Positions 1-9,517 of a stretch of 30,960 nt of DNA are shown here, piece after piece. The position numbers were made by a program, and so were the translations under genes. The stretch covers positions 1,000,202 to 1,031,161 of the forward strand of contig BCLD01000010.1 in the NCBI GenBank assembly GCA_001600875.1, written 5' to 3'. Every line of letters begins with the position of its first letter. Position 1 is the first letter of the stretch. This DNA is from Solicoccozyma terricola. Taxonomy: Eukaryota; Basidiomycota; Tremellomycetes; Filobasidiales; Piskurozymaceae. Below the pieces are notes generated by a model. That model did no database searches and was not told where the DNA came from. It saw nothing but the letters and a program-made list of their open reading frames with translations.

Positions 1-308
1 TGTAGATGTAGTCGTTGATCAATGTTTCTAGCCGTGATTATAAGTTGTTAGAGCGATGTGGCTATTGAGCAATATGGGCCCATAACCTGTTAGAAAGAAT
101 GCTTGTATCTATAGAGTGGTGCTGGTAAGTCTACAGATCTGTCTACTATATATACTTGAGCTAGAGGGAGTGAACCTTCTAGGCTAATGCTGGAGAATTC
201 TCTATCAGAACCCTGGGCAATCTGCTCGGCAATCTCTAGAATGTTCTAGGAGATTTGCCACTCAGACTCGCCACTCAACAGAACCTCGTCATATGTTGAA
301 ATTGTGCT

Positions 309-1035
309 GTGTTTTGTACCTCTGAACACACAAGATCAGGAGAGGATCTGATTGTTCGCACCCCTTTCGTGAACGAAACTACACTCTCCCTCTCGCTCAG
401 CAATCCCAAATCCAACCATCACTGGGCTCTCCCCGGAGGACAGTATCACCCAGATGATCGACGCTGTGCTAGCTGCAACTTCAACGGGTTACTACGCACT
501 GATTGGTGCGTTGGGTTAGGGGGTGTATTGAATCTGAGTGCAGCTTTACCCGGTGTATCTGCCAAATATGACACCGTTTGGCATACGAGGAATGCTACCC
601 TCACTTACTACTCGCTCCAGTTCTTCCCTACGGAAATCAGTCTTTTCTGGGGACTAGTGCCTGTGCTTCTCTTGTTGGCATCACTTTCAATATGTGTTGT
701 TGGGGTGAACGGCACGGGGAAAGTGGATTTCGATTCCCTGGATCCAGTTACTTTCCTGGGGGTCAATGTTGGGTCGGACCTTCCGCCGGCGGCAGATGGT
801 ATGTGCGTCGGAAATCGGTCTGCTGCGCTGTCCTGGGGCCATCGCCTCAAGTTCGGAGTACTCTCTCAATGGCATCTTGGACTTGGTGAAAATGTCGGTT
901 TAATAAATAAGGAAGCATGGTATGGTGGAGAGAAACTGAACACGGGGAAGGTGAGTTACTAGTTCCATCTCGAAATCGATTATTTAATAACTAACATTGT
1001 TCTTGTCGCAGGTACAGCTAGAAGAACAAGAATGA
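309..1035 (+). pseudogene. 5'-truncated fungal membrane protein remnant (C-terminal exons)
   Basis: An open exon to 950 joins a short last exon 1012-1035 through a clean intron (GTGAGT donor, CTAAC branch, GCAG acceptor), giving about 221 residues. It has N-glycosylation sequons (NETT, NATL, NRS) before a hydrophobic segment (FWGLVPVLLLLASLSICVV), then a soluble tail ending in EAWYGGEKLNTGK. This layout resembles the last part of large fungal multi-pass proteins of unknown function, with an extracellular Trp/Asn-rich loop, a final membrane helix and a cytoplasmic tail. There is no in-frame ATG at the 5' side and a stop at 297-299, so either an upstream exon is missing from view or the gene is cut. 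The family is an impression, not a motif match. Confidence 0.4.
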
Positions 1036-1881
1036 CATATTTACTAGTGGGAGTGGGTATCAGCAAAGTTGCCTTCGCTTTCCTCTGAAGACAAGAGTGG
1101 AAGACCGTATTATTACTTGTCCACGAAAACTCATACATATACACCGTCAGCTTTCATACTGAAAACACATGTCCTCCTCACACACTGCTCTGACCGTCTG
1201 CTCCTGAGCACGAAGTCAATTGGACGGGTGGGGTTTACGATATGAAATTTCTAAACCCATTGCTTTTATGCCGGGGCGTTTCTCTTCTGCTTTGTATATC
1301 TTCTTTGACAGTCCTTGAATGAATGTCTGAATGAGCTGCTCCAATAAGTAGCAAGCCCACCATTTGGACGACTTGGCTCATGCTACCACCCAAATCATTC
1401 GGTCTCACATTCAAGTGATCTTTATAACTTATAACAATGATGATCACCAACATTTCCGTCTGGCATGTGTCCGTTGCAGTACGTGGCTACCGTCTGCCTT
1501 CTTCAAGACGGCATCGCCAGGGGCGAGGCTGTTCAGAGGCTTTTCCCACCGCAGCCGGGACCGAGCCGAGTCGGGGATCGCTTTCACATTTGTTCCTGCA
1601 GCTGAATATACTATCCATTGAGTTTGTTTCTGGAAATGAATGCTTGAATGACCCCCGTGCTTACAATGTCGTTGAGTTTCCTGAGCGGGGATGTAGAAGT
1701 GATTGTCGCAAAATGGGGATCTCACGGTGCATTGCCACCGCCCGGCTGTCCGCATGCCTCATCGCTGCCTGGTGCAGTGAACCGCCGACTGTGCATCGAT
1801 ACTCTTGGACACTATTATTTACAGATTAGTTACCGTCATGGGGGTCACACACACGTCTGAACATGTCTTCCATTGCAGCTA
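1036..1881. other. Gene-poor stretch, no supported feature
   Basis: Short open frames on both strands overlap each other and show no recognisable motif, signal peptide or consistent splice pattern. It probably holds the 3' end of the minus-strand receptor-like gene and spacer. Confidence 0.4.
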
Positions 1882-4148
1882 TTAAGACTGCCTCGAGGAG
1901 GCGTGATTCTCAGCCCAATGCGTGTCATACTGTGGCGGTACAGTCACCCCCGCCATGGATGCTGGACCAGCGTCTCGTTCTTGCGTCAAGATGGGAACCG
2001 CAGGCTGAGGAAGGCTGTGGTGCTTGTCCATAGACAATTGTGCTCCAGCACCTCTCATTCCTTCTGCTTGGTCGGATACGCCGTTGTTGTAGCCGGAGGA
2101 ACCTTGACCTTCAGATGCCGAAAGAAGGTGGTCAGCAACATCATTGGCGACATGGTTTGAAGACATGCCAGATTGCGAGGAGTGATGAAGGCCGTCTGAC
2201 ATCGTCGACACGTGGACTAGTGGAGACTGATGGCTTCAGCATGTGGGAGGACAAACGGCTTCAGGGGCTCCCCCCAGGCAAATGACTCACGAGGAGGAGA
2301 CATGGTTGGTGCCTGGCTGTGCTGCCCGAAAGAGGATCTACTCTGCACCATATTTGGCTGCAATGGTGTCACCTGTTGATCACCACCATACTCGTTGGGG
2401 CCGAGGTCTGCAATTTGATCGACTTTGCGGCTGCCGGGGAATCCACGGAGTGAGCCACCAAAACAGCTGTTACACCAAAAATGCGCCTCCTCTTACCTCT
2501 TCTTCCTACGCCATAGACAGAATCCAAGGAGGCAAGCAGCAGCAATGATTAAAACTACTCCGATCTGTTCGAAAAAATGGGAAACGTAAAATGCTGTTTG
2601 GCTCTGGGAGCTTCAGATAGACCTACGACAATGCCAGCAATGGCTCCGCTGGAAATCCCGGAGGTGCTCGGGGAGCTGGCAAGGATGAAGCTATGGCGTG
2701 CAAAGGTACATTCACGGTCAACACATTCCAAGCAGAATCAGTCATCGGACAGATGACTTACGAAAAGGTGCGCGAATTGCGCGGGTCTGCTCATCAGCAA
2801 ACGTGGTCGTAGGATGATGAAAAAGGATGGCGTATCATCTCTGCACTCACGGTGGAGCGGTGGAAGTTTGAGGGGGGGCGGATGTGGTGGAGGTAGGGCT
2901 CATGGTCGTGGTATTACTTCCAGGCTGCGGGGAAGTCAAGCAAACCGAGGAAACACCCGGCTGGATGATGGGGAAGGGGATGCCATACGAGAAGCCACCT
3001 GGAGGGACAGACGGGAACGGAATGAGCACGAGGTCGGTGATGGACAAAAAACAGAACAACCTCGGGAGTCGTCAACCTGGATCTCGATCTTGGTTCCAGC
3101 CGTCATGTTCACGGCCCAGGTGTAGGTGTTGGTGGTGATCCCTGAAATGGTGAAGCTACAATGGAGGGTCAATTGAGCTCTCAGCAATGGTCAGAATTGC
3201 CAGGACCGTCAAGGACTCGCTTAGGGCTAGAACCAACACTCCCACTGAAAAAGAGAAGGTCGTAAGGTGGAACACCACCGGTCCAGCTGTGGGCGGCATG
3301 AGAAGAAAAGGAGACCATTAAGGGGTTGCAAGGTTGAGATCAGGGAAAGTGAATAGGGTCCCTGTCAACTGATACCATGCGTCCGAGACCCACCTGATCT
3401 GCGCCATCTCACACTGAATAAAAGAGGTAGGGAGATAGAGGGTGAGAGCGGACGAGGGGGTCAAGCAACCCGAGTTTCCGGGCTGGATGGTGAGTTGCGG
3501 GGTTTCCGAGCTAGTACCTGGCAGGAAAGACGGAGAGGAATGAGCACGACATTGTGGGCGGCAAAACGGGAAAGTAGAGCACAACTAACCCGTCGAGTCC
3601 AAAACATTAAGTGAGACGTTGTTGCCGGCAGCGAGGTCGACGGTCCAAGAAAAGGAGGTTTCCTGTCCGCTTTGGCTGGAAGCGACCATCGATTGAGTCC
3701 TCAGTAACAGTGAGAGAGAGATACTCGCCAGTACGGTCAGGGACTCACAGAAAACGGCCATTTTGGCCGTTACTGTAAAAGAGATCGAGGAGATAAGGCG
3801 GAACACCACCGGTCCAGCTGTGGGCGGCATCGAAGGATCATGAGGGGAAGAGGACACCATTGGGGGTTTGCAAGGTTGAGATTGGGGAACCAGAGGGAAT
3901 AGGGTAGGGGCTCGTCAACAACTGCCTTCACTGATACTCGAGTGAAACACGCACTTGAACAGCGCCGGCGCGCACTGAACCAGAGTTGCCGGGGAGTTGA
4001 TGAGCAGAGCCAGAACTGTGGTGGGAAGAAACCAGAGGGAGTAACAAAAGAGTAAGTGCAAAGGGATGTCAGTTTTGCAGGCATATCCTGACGCACCCGA
4101 TCCCAATGAATCGGAGAGAGCGAGGGCGAGGAAGTATTTGGCCAACAT
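1882..4148 (-). CDS. Type I receptor-like membrane protein with two tandem WTGGxPPY ectodomain modules
   Basis: Twelve exons (4097-4148, 3955-4015, 3749-3817, 3590-3675, 3394-3517, 3221-3286, 3061-3155, 2851-2998, 2627-2690, 2497-2564, 2291-2430, 1882-2216) give 435 residues with all phases matching. Order: signal peptide (residues 1 to about 20), module 1 (39-105, WTGGVPPY then SWTVDLAAG), module 2 (132-195, WTGGVPPY then YTWAVNMTAG and SSVCL), a Ser/Thr/Pro linker, one membrane helix (about 250-273, ending in WRRKK), and a 160-residue polar Gln/Ser/Gly-rich cytoplasmic tail with no catalytic motif. The modules are of the kind repeated in basidiomycete cell-surface proteins (Kre9/KNH-like beta-sandwich is my guess). 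The modules share intron positions and intron sequence, so they arose by recent genomic tandem duplication. Intron 6 (3156-3220) has a GC donor. The intron 2691-2850 is unusually long (160 nt) and could hide a skipped exon. Role: probably wall or surface sensing; ligand unknown. Confidence 0.75.
3241..3970. repeat. Tandem intragenic duplication (about 3241-3415 and 3781-3970)
   Basis: Both blocks contain the same acceptor and exon start (CCGCCCACAGCTGGACCGG on the minus strand) and similar flanking intron sequence around GTTTGCAAGGTTGAGAT on the + strand. Identity extends through introns, so the unit was copied as DNA. The copies differ by small indels, for example about 9 extra bases near 3831-3840. 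Confidence 0.65.
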
Positions 4149-4264
4149 TTGTTGATTGGGATTAGTGTGAGTGATCAAGATGAGTGATTGGCGGGCGATA
4201 GGATCGAGATGTATGTTGTCAACCCCGGTCCTGTTGGCTCCTCATTCCTTTTGAGAGAGGAGGT

Positions 4265-4296
<32 letters not shown>
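4265..4296. repeat. Uninterrupted poly(G) tract, 32 bases
   Basis: Thirty-two consecutive G on the + strand (poly-C on the coding strand of the receptor-like gene), 117-148 nt upstream of its ATG. It lies in the promoter or 5' leader. Such a run can form G-quadruplexes and slips easily; its exact length may be a sequencing estimate. Confidence 0.95.
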
Positions 4297-4297
<1 letters not shown>

Positions 4298-4412
4298 CAA
4301 TATCGACCTCATCGCCTCCAATGTATTGCCACGACGATACAGGGAGGCAACGGAAACAAGTGGCTGTGACGTTGTGCACAATCGACCATCGGGTACATGA
4401 TACGTCCAGCCA

Positions 4413-4634
4413 TCACGCGACCAGGGTCCGACTGGCCTTTTTGCACCCCAGAATACTTGCGAGCTCCCGACGCATTTTTCTTTCGAGTGAGTCGGATGCA
4501 CTCTTGAACGCACCGATAGCAGCAATGTCAGGAATATGACCATAGGGGCTTTCACCGACGTCACCGTTTTTCCAGTTGTGTGTGTGACCATATCCAGCAT
4601 CCGAAGCACTTTTGCTGCCCAAATTCAATTTCAT
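4413..4634 (-). CDS. Small hypothetical protein, 73 aa
   Basis: ATG-initiated frame with a protein-like mixed composition: a Gly/His/Asn-rich first half (GYGHTHNWKNGDVG) and a basic second half (LERKMRRELASILGCKK). No signal peptide, membrane helix or known motif. It lies upstream of the receptor-like gene in the same orientation and might be part of its leader. I do not recognise it and it could be chance. Confidence 0.22.
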   Translation of the reverse strand: MKLNLGSKSASDAGYGHTHNWKNGDVGESPYGHIPDIAAIGAFKSASDSLERKMRRELASILGCKKASRTLVA

Positions 4635-4839
4635 GGTCAGTGCTGACTGTTATGTTTCACAACCTCGTCGGATTCAAGACCTGTTGAAACACGTCAGGCT
4701 GGGATGTTTCAATTGAGCGGATGTATCGAGTTGGGTTTCGAGCCTCTTTCGGCTGACTCCCACGGTTCCGATTTCCATCCCTTGACGCCACTCGAGCGAC
4801 AATTAATTATCCGATAGAGGTGGTGAAATCTAGATGTTG

Positions 4840-5000
4840 GATCTGGATCAAAATGCGATGTAGCCAGTGAAACCTGCGGGGATCAACTACTGAATCGCAG
4901 ATCACAGCCCCGGACCATCGTTTTTGCTTGCGCCTGGCTGACCACCGCCCATGAGCTCAAGTGAGGGTCGTCGTTGCCATGGGACAGCATCCATTATGAT
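4840..5000. repeat. Diverged dispersed repeat, copy 1 (copy 2 at 8275-8450)
   Basis: Shared blocks in the same order include GCGATGTAGCC, GAAACCTG, GCAGATCACAG, CTGGC(C/T)GACCACCGCCCAT-like sequence, AGCTC(A/C)AGTGA and ACAGCATCC. Both copies lie upstream of minus-strand surface-protein genes. Either a duplicated 5' region or an old transposon fragment; no coding content. Confidence 0.55.
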
Positions 5001-5379
5001 TAGATATCCATTTTCGCCCACCTCGACATCTCCTCCTCCTTCCGATCTTTGTAGGATCACTGTGCATTACCTTCCGCTTTGCTGCCCGTTGTATCTATCG
5101 GCTCCGAGTCGAGTGTTTGGGAAATTTATCAATTATAGACTGGAAAGCCTCTGAGTCAATCGTTCTCGCCCTGTTGATCAATCTTTAAATGGAAACACAA
5201 TCCCCGAATGCATACACTCGACCCGGAAACAAGTGTGACATTTCCCCTCAACTCCTCAACGAGCAGAGGTATGCGTGGAGGTTCCTGTAAAACGGAGTAA
5301 TGCGGATCGTGATGTGTCCTATAGCCAGTCACGTACGTACTTATGTGGTCCATTTCATGTATCCGCTCAAAGGATAGAT

Positions 5380-5455
5380 ATTACTCCCAGCCACTTATTA
5401 TTATTCACATAATAAGTGGCTGGGAGTAATCACATAATAAGTGGCTGGGAGTAAT
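5380..5455. repeat. Perfect 22-bp inverted repeat (7-nt loop) plus tandem 25-bp duplication of one arm
   Basis: Left arm 5380-5401 is the exact reverse complement of 5409-5430, with a TATTCAC loop at 5402-5408. The 25-bp block 5406-5430, which includes the right arm, is repeated exactly at 5431-5455. Core motif AAGTGGCTGGGAGTAAT. It is 89 nt upstream of the LITAF-type gene's first ATG, so it may be in its promoter; it could equally be a miniature transposon end. Confidence 0.9.
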
Positions 5456-5543
5456 ATATGTCATACATATTGACCAGTATCTGCTTTCGCTTGGTGCCTT
5501 TAGCGTTCCACTACAGCTGCGTGAGTGCGAGCGCCAAATCAAA

Positions 5544-6149
5544 TTGGAGCCTTTGAACAAGAATACAACAACCGACTGTTATCAAGCTCGTGTTTCGTCA
5601 CTGTCAACGACTTCCAACGACATGAGCTATCAATCACCTGCTCCGAATGGCATCAATCATTCCCCACCATGGTCGTACCAGGTCCCTACCCAAGAGATGA
5701 AAACGGCATCTCCCTATCAGCTGGGAAGCCAAAAACCGATGGATCCAAATCAGGTGCTCCGAGATCATGAGATAGCTGGCTCACCACATGCGGGCTCTGG
5801 AATGCATATACAGGGCTCCATCCCCCTTCGGAATCTGGGGGCCTATCCAGAAGCTGTTGTCTGCCCTCTTTGCAACCAAAGGTCCATCACGAAGGTGTCT
5901 TATCGCGTGGGGGTCATGACACAGTAGGTTCCGTCCGCAGAAGGCGGGACATGAATGAGCCTTACTGATGGGAATGTTTTGTCCAGCATTTGGGCGGTTA
6001 TCGCCTTCTTTGTGACGATTGTGTGTGTCTGTGTCCCGTACATGATGGACAGCATGAAGGATGCGCAACATCGCTGTGGAAGTTGCGGTGCCCTCTTGGC
6101 TACTTGGCATCGGCAAGGCGGGATATCAGAGGTACATCTGCAGACTTGA
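5544..6149 (+). CDS. LITAF-domain (zinc-binding, membrane-inserted) protein
   Basis: Two exons (5544-5923, 5987-6149) joined at a CA|GTAGGT donor give 180 residues; an alternative start at 5622 gives 154. A Pro/Gln/Tyr-rich N-terminus is followed by the LITAF domain: first knuckle CPLCNQRSITKV, a hydrophobic stretch (WAVIAFFVTIVCVCVP) that dips into the membrane, then KDAQHRCGSCGALLATW with the second CxxC pair. Family members sit on the cytoplasmic face of endosomes, lysosomes or the plasma membrane, bind zinc through the two CxxC pairs and act in membrane trafficking; the Pro-rich part usually recruits ESCRT or ubiquitin-ligase partners. All four zinc cysteines are present. The length suits the family. 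The exact substrate or partner cannot be told from sequence. Confidence 0.85.
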
Positions 6150-6942
6150 AAGTAGTTGCAATTCACGGAGAAGTCTCAGATTACCTGATAATGTGTACAC
6201 TATGATGGCGATGATAATCCTATTGGCCTGTCTCCGTAGACACTCACGGCCGCATTGTCGTTAACGGACGGCAGGCTGCTGTATCACAATCCAAAGGCTA
6301 TTCCACTTTCGCCGCGAACATCTGTTTCATCGCCCTGAATGCATCTGAGGACGGTAACTTGTACCTTACGAGGTAAGGAAGTAACGCGACCACCGTAGGA
6401 TGGAGTCGAACTCGGTCCCGGGATATCAGTGGACATCGCCAAGGCTCATTCGCCCAGATGAACCTCGAATTCCGGACTCTATATCTTGACCGAACTTTGG
6501 TGTACCTACAGGGATAAAAGCATCGGGTGTAGGTTACCATACGTGTGGTGGGAAACACCGGTCGCTGGCCATAGACCTCTGGTTTCACTGGCGGCTGCAC
6601 TCGCATCAGGCCAAACTGCACTTGTTTTTTGTGCTTACACCTGCTTCACTGTAGACCCTGCATCTTCTGATTACGCTGAATCTTGGCAACTCCAACATCC
6701 ATGGATATTGATTGCACCTCAAAAACTTGAAACAAGACCATGGGGACCATTGATATACCACAGTGTAGGAGATTACAACAGAGTGGAATGTGAATTAACA
6801 TCGATCTTTGAGACAAGACTAGACCAGACGAGCGAAGTACTACATCAGGACAAATAGAACCAACGACCGGTCATAAGCACGATGAGACTAGGAATACTAC
6901 ACCTGCAGAACTTTTACCACCGAGCAGATTCGCGGTGAGTAT
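6150..6942. other. Gene-poor stretch
   Basis: Holds the 3' sides of the convergent LITAF-type and GPI-protein genes. Overlapping frames on both strands around 6298-6857 have no recognisable motif and shadow each other, so I call neither. Confidence 0.4.
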
Positions 6943-8119
6943 TCACAGCAGAATCCCGCCGAGGGTCGTCAAAAGCAACAGCCAAACCGAGCTTACTCCT
7001 GCTGTAGCCTTGGCTGCGTTTTGAGAAGTCTTTGGAGCAGGTGATGTGGTACTCGAAGGCGAGTTGAGAGAAGCAGGCGTCGTCAAAACCTGCGGAGTTG
7101 CAGGAGTCGATGAACGAGGCGTAGAGGCGACAGAGCTGACAATGGGGGTGGCGGAAACACGGACATTAGGAGTGGTGGTAACAGGGACATTAGGAGTGGT
7201 TGTAACAGTAACATTAGGAGTGGTTGTAACAGGAACATTAGGAGTGGTAGCGGGTGTTGAGGCAGAAACGGAAATGAAGCCATCCGCAATGCATGTATCA
7301 ATGACGTCAGCGCCTGTTGGTTGATGTAGCTCATCAGTAAGAGCTGGTTACAGAGAACAATACGGACGGCCTCACCCGTTAACGTAGAACCGCTTGCAGC
7401 TAATTGGCAATCGACGCAGGCAATACTGGAGAATTCATTGAATGCATTGCACAGACATCCCTCATCAGAGCTGGCGCAAGCCTGTGTGCCGGCAATAGCT
7501 GTTTTCAGTTTTAGTTTACCCCTGGAGACGATAGCCGGCTCACTCCAACAGATGATAACGCAGCTTGGTCTTGCGAATTGCACAGTGAATTGCAGGAAGT
7601 TGTAGTAGGATTCGAAGGAATGATGTTGCATTGTTCCAGGTACTGAGAAACTGTGAGATGCCTACTCATTGAATATCAAGCGACATACTGCATGTTAGTC
7701 TGCTTACCTGTTTCGACCGTTCCGGACGCGGTCAGAAGGCAGGTAAGGCAGGGACTGGAGAGGCGGGATGAAGCATCACAGATGCATGTTGTATCGGAGG
7801 ACGAGCAGGCCTGCAAGGAAAAAGCATCAAATTCGAACATCAAACTGAGTGGACGCAAATTCACCACTTGATGATAGTGGGAGAATACGCACGCTCATGG
7901 CACTGAGAGCACTTTGATCAAAATAGGCAGTACAAGACGAGTCACAGGTCGACTGCCTGGAGTCTAGCGATCGAGGGACCGACTTGTTGGGAAGACTGAA
8001 GACCAAATGGGCTGTGTGACGAGAACAGTGATGGCTGCGTTTAGGTGCGATACAGATGTAAGAGGCTGCAAGCACTCACTCGAGAAGAGTAGGATGGAGC
8101 ATGCGAGACCGGCGATCAT
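6943..8119 (-). CDS. GPI-anchored cell-wall protein with two Cys-rich modules and Thr/Pro stalk
   Basis: Six exons (8080-8119, 7893-8011, 7708-7810, 7544-7650, 7376-7481, 6943-7313) give 281 residues with consistent phases. A signal peptide (MIAGLACSILLFS) is followed by two related modules of about 50 residues, each CxxxC..DQxALS..(A)C-x5-CxC-x7-9-S-xx-CxxC (cores ACSSSDTTCIC and ACASSDEGCLC). Next come a Ser/Thr/Pro stalk with four TTTPNVPV-like octapeptides, and a hydrophobic C-terminus (VWLLLLTTLGGILL) after small residues, typical of a GPI-attachment signal. In each module an intron falls just before the AC core, a sign of module duplication. Secreted proteins of this pattern are common in Agaricomycotina walls; function is unknown. 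The repeat stalk length should vary between strains. Confidence 0.8.
7163..7250. repeat. In-frame 24-bp minisatellite, about 4 copies
   Basis: Unit begins ACATTAGGAGTGGT and recurs with exact 24-nt spacing at 7163, 7187, 7211 and 7235. It codes on the minus strand for the Thr/Pro octapeptides of the GPI protein stalk. Because 24 is a multiple of three, copy-number change keeps the frame. Confidence 0.9.
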
Positions 8120-8274
8120 TTGTTGAAGAGCGTTTAAAGGTAGATGTGGATGTCTCGAAGTATCGTGACGGGGGTGCGGTCTGTTGAGCGAATATGGCCA
8201 GGAATGCAGAAGTCGACGCAAACTTGTGCCGTTATATCCGTCTTCGAGTCCGGTGGCGAGGTGGCGAGGTGGTG

Positions 8275-8450
8275 GTGAAATTGGAATATCAAAAGGCGAT
8301 GTAGCCTTTGAAACCTGGGGATATTACTGCTGACTTGCAGATCACAGGCCCAGAAGATCCTTTTTCCTTTTTTTTTTTTTGGTTGCAGCCGGCTGGCCAC
8401 CGCCCATTAGCTCCAGTGACGGTCGTTGCTGTGGGAACAGCATCCCATAA
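8275..8450. repeat. Diverged dispersed repeat, copy 2
   Basis: Counterpart of the block at 4840-5000. This copy has an inserted 13-T tract (8368-8380). It lies about 150 nt upstream of the GPI-protein ATG on the minus strand. Confidence 0.55.
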
Positions 8451-9045
8451 ATTTATTAATTGTCTTTTTTGGGCCATGGCTGTGGCGTTACGTGTTTCAA
8501 CAGTTCCAGCATCCGCCCCCCTCCCCCCCCCCGGCATCCTTATCAGATCGCTCGAGGCTTTGAGCCTGGAACATGCATGTCCCATAGCAACGACGGTCAC
8601 ATGAACTCATGGGCGGTGGTATACTGTGCTATGGTTGTTACCAAAGTATAGCATTGCAATTATGCATGGCAGTGCATGGCACCACCGCATAGCAAAGGAT
8701 GCAGGTGGCAAATATCTCTGATTCCATGTTATAAGAGTAGTATATAGCTCGACCACTTCTGGTGAAGGTCGATGTAACAAGGAGAATACCCCTATTATTC
8801 ACAACAATACCGACATCGCCATCCTCGTCTTCCCGCTTCTCAGGGTCACAATACATCTACCGTACCGCACGTTGGGCTGGCTTTGAATTCACTCTTATCA
8901 GTGGATTTTTCGCAAGTATTGTCGACGTCGTTCGATTCGCGATGATCAAGCCACTTCTTGACAGGATGCTACCTGGCGAATCGCGCATGGATCCTCACAC
9001 AGGTCAGCGACTGGGAAGCCCTCGCGATCAGAACGGGCCCCCACT
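8451..9045. other. Gene-poor stretch with homopolymers
   Basis: Contains C-rich runs around 8516-8532 and no gene I can support. A plus-strand open frame at 8762-9061 has no motif. Confidence 0.4.
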
Positions 9046-9328
9046 TCAACTCGCCAGGTAGATGACTTCGATCCCAAGGGTTCTCAGCACAGGTAGCATC
9101 CACCCCGCCCCCCCCCCCCCTCGTGTTGGAGCGGGTCGGACATGATGGCTGCTTTGAATGCTCTGATGGACGGGACCGGCATGAAAGGAAGCTGTAGCAC
9201 TCGACCGCTTTGACATCGCGGAATGCAAGCCAGTAGGGGTGAGTGGCGGTTTGGTGTTATTAAGAGGATGGTTGTCGCTATCACTCACTGGGTAGAAGTA
9301 GGATAAAACAGGCAAGACCCCCAATCAT
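9046..9328 (-). pseudogene. Truncated copy of the GPI-protein gene (signal-peptide exon kept)
   Basis: Exon 9289-9328 is 40 nt, codes MIGGLACFILLLP and ends at a GTGAGT donor in phase 1. This matches the first exon of the gene at 6943-8119 in length, phase and sequence (MIAGLACSILLFS). After it there are no Cys modules. Splicing to an acceptor near 9195 would leave a short tail (SFHAGPVHQS...) ending at 9046 after a 13-C run (9108-9120). I read it as a decayed duplicate, though a short secreted product is not excluded. Confidence 0.5.
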
Positions 9329-9517
9329 TGTATCAAATCAAACAAACAAAACGTGCATATGAAATCAATTACGAGTTCAGTATACAGCGGGATACGACTG
9401 TGTATTAATCGACTGCAACAACATGATGGATGGATGAGCATTGTGGAGCCTTGTCTGTAAACATAAATGCACCTACCCATCGCCGTGCGGGAGTCCTTTC
9501 CTGTGAGAACGAAGGCA

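Noticed and set aside
1..300. Possible solo LTR (TG start, TATATATA box)
   Set aside because: No matching copy, target-site duplication or CA end can be shown within the window.
5890..5990. LITAF-type gene seemed to lack a donor in the right phase
   Set aside because: The GTAGGT at 5924 overlaps the apparent CAG TAG codons and gives the needed phase 2, so the gene is intact.
6298..6857. Two overlapping open frames on opposite strands
   Set aside because: No motif, signal or splice support on either strand; probably chance.
7163..7250. Regular repeats that could be taken for a CRISPR array
   Set aside because: Units are contiguous without spacers and encode an in-frame peptide repeat in a eukaryotic gene.
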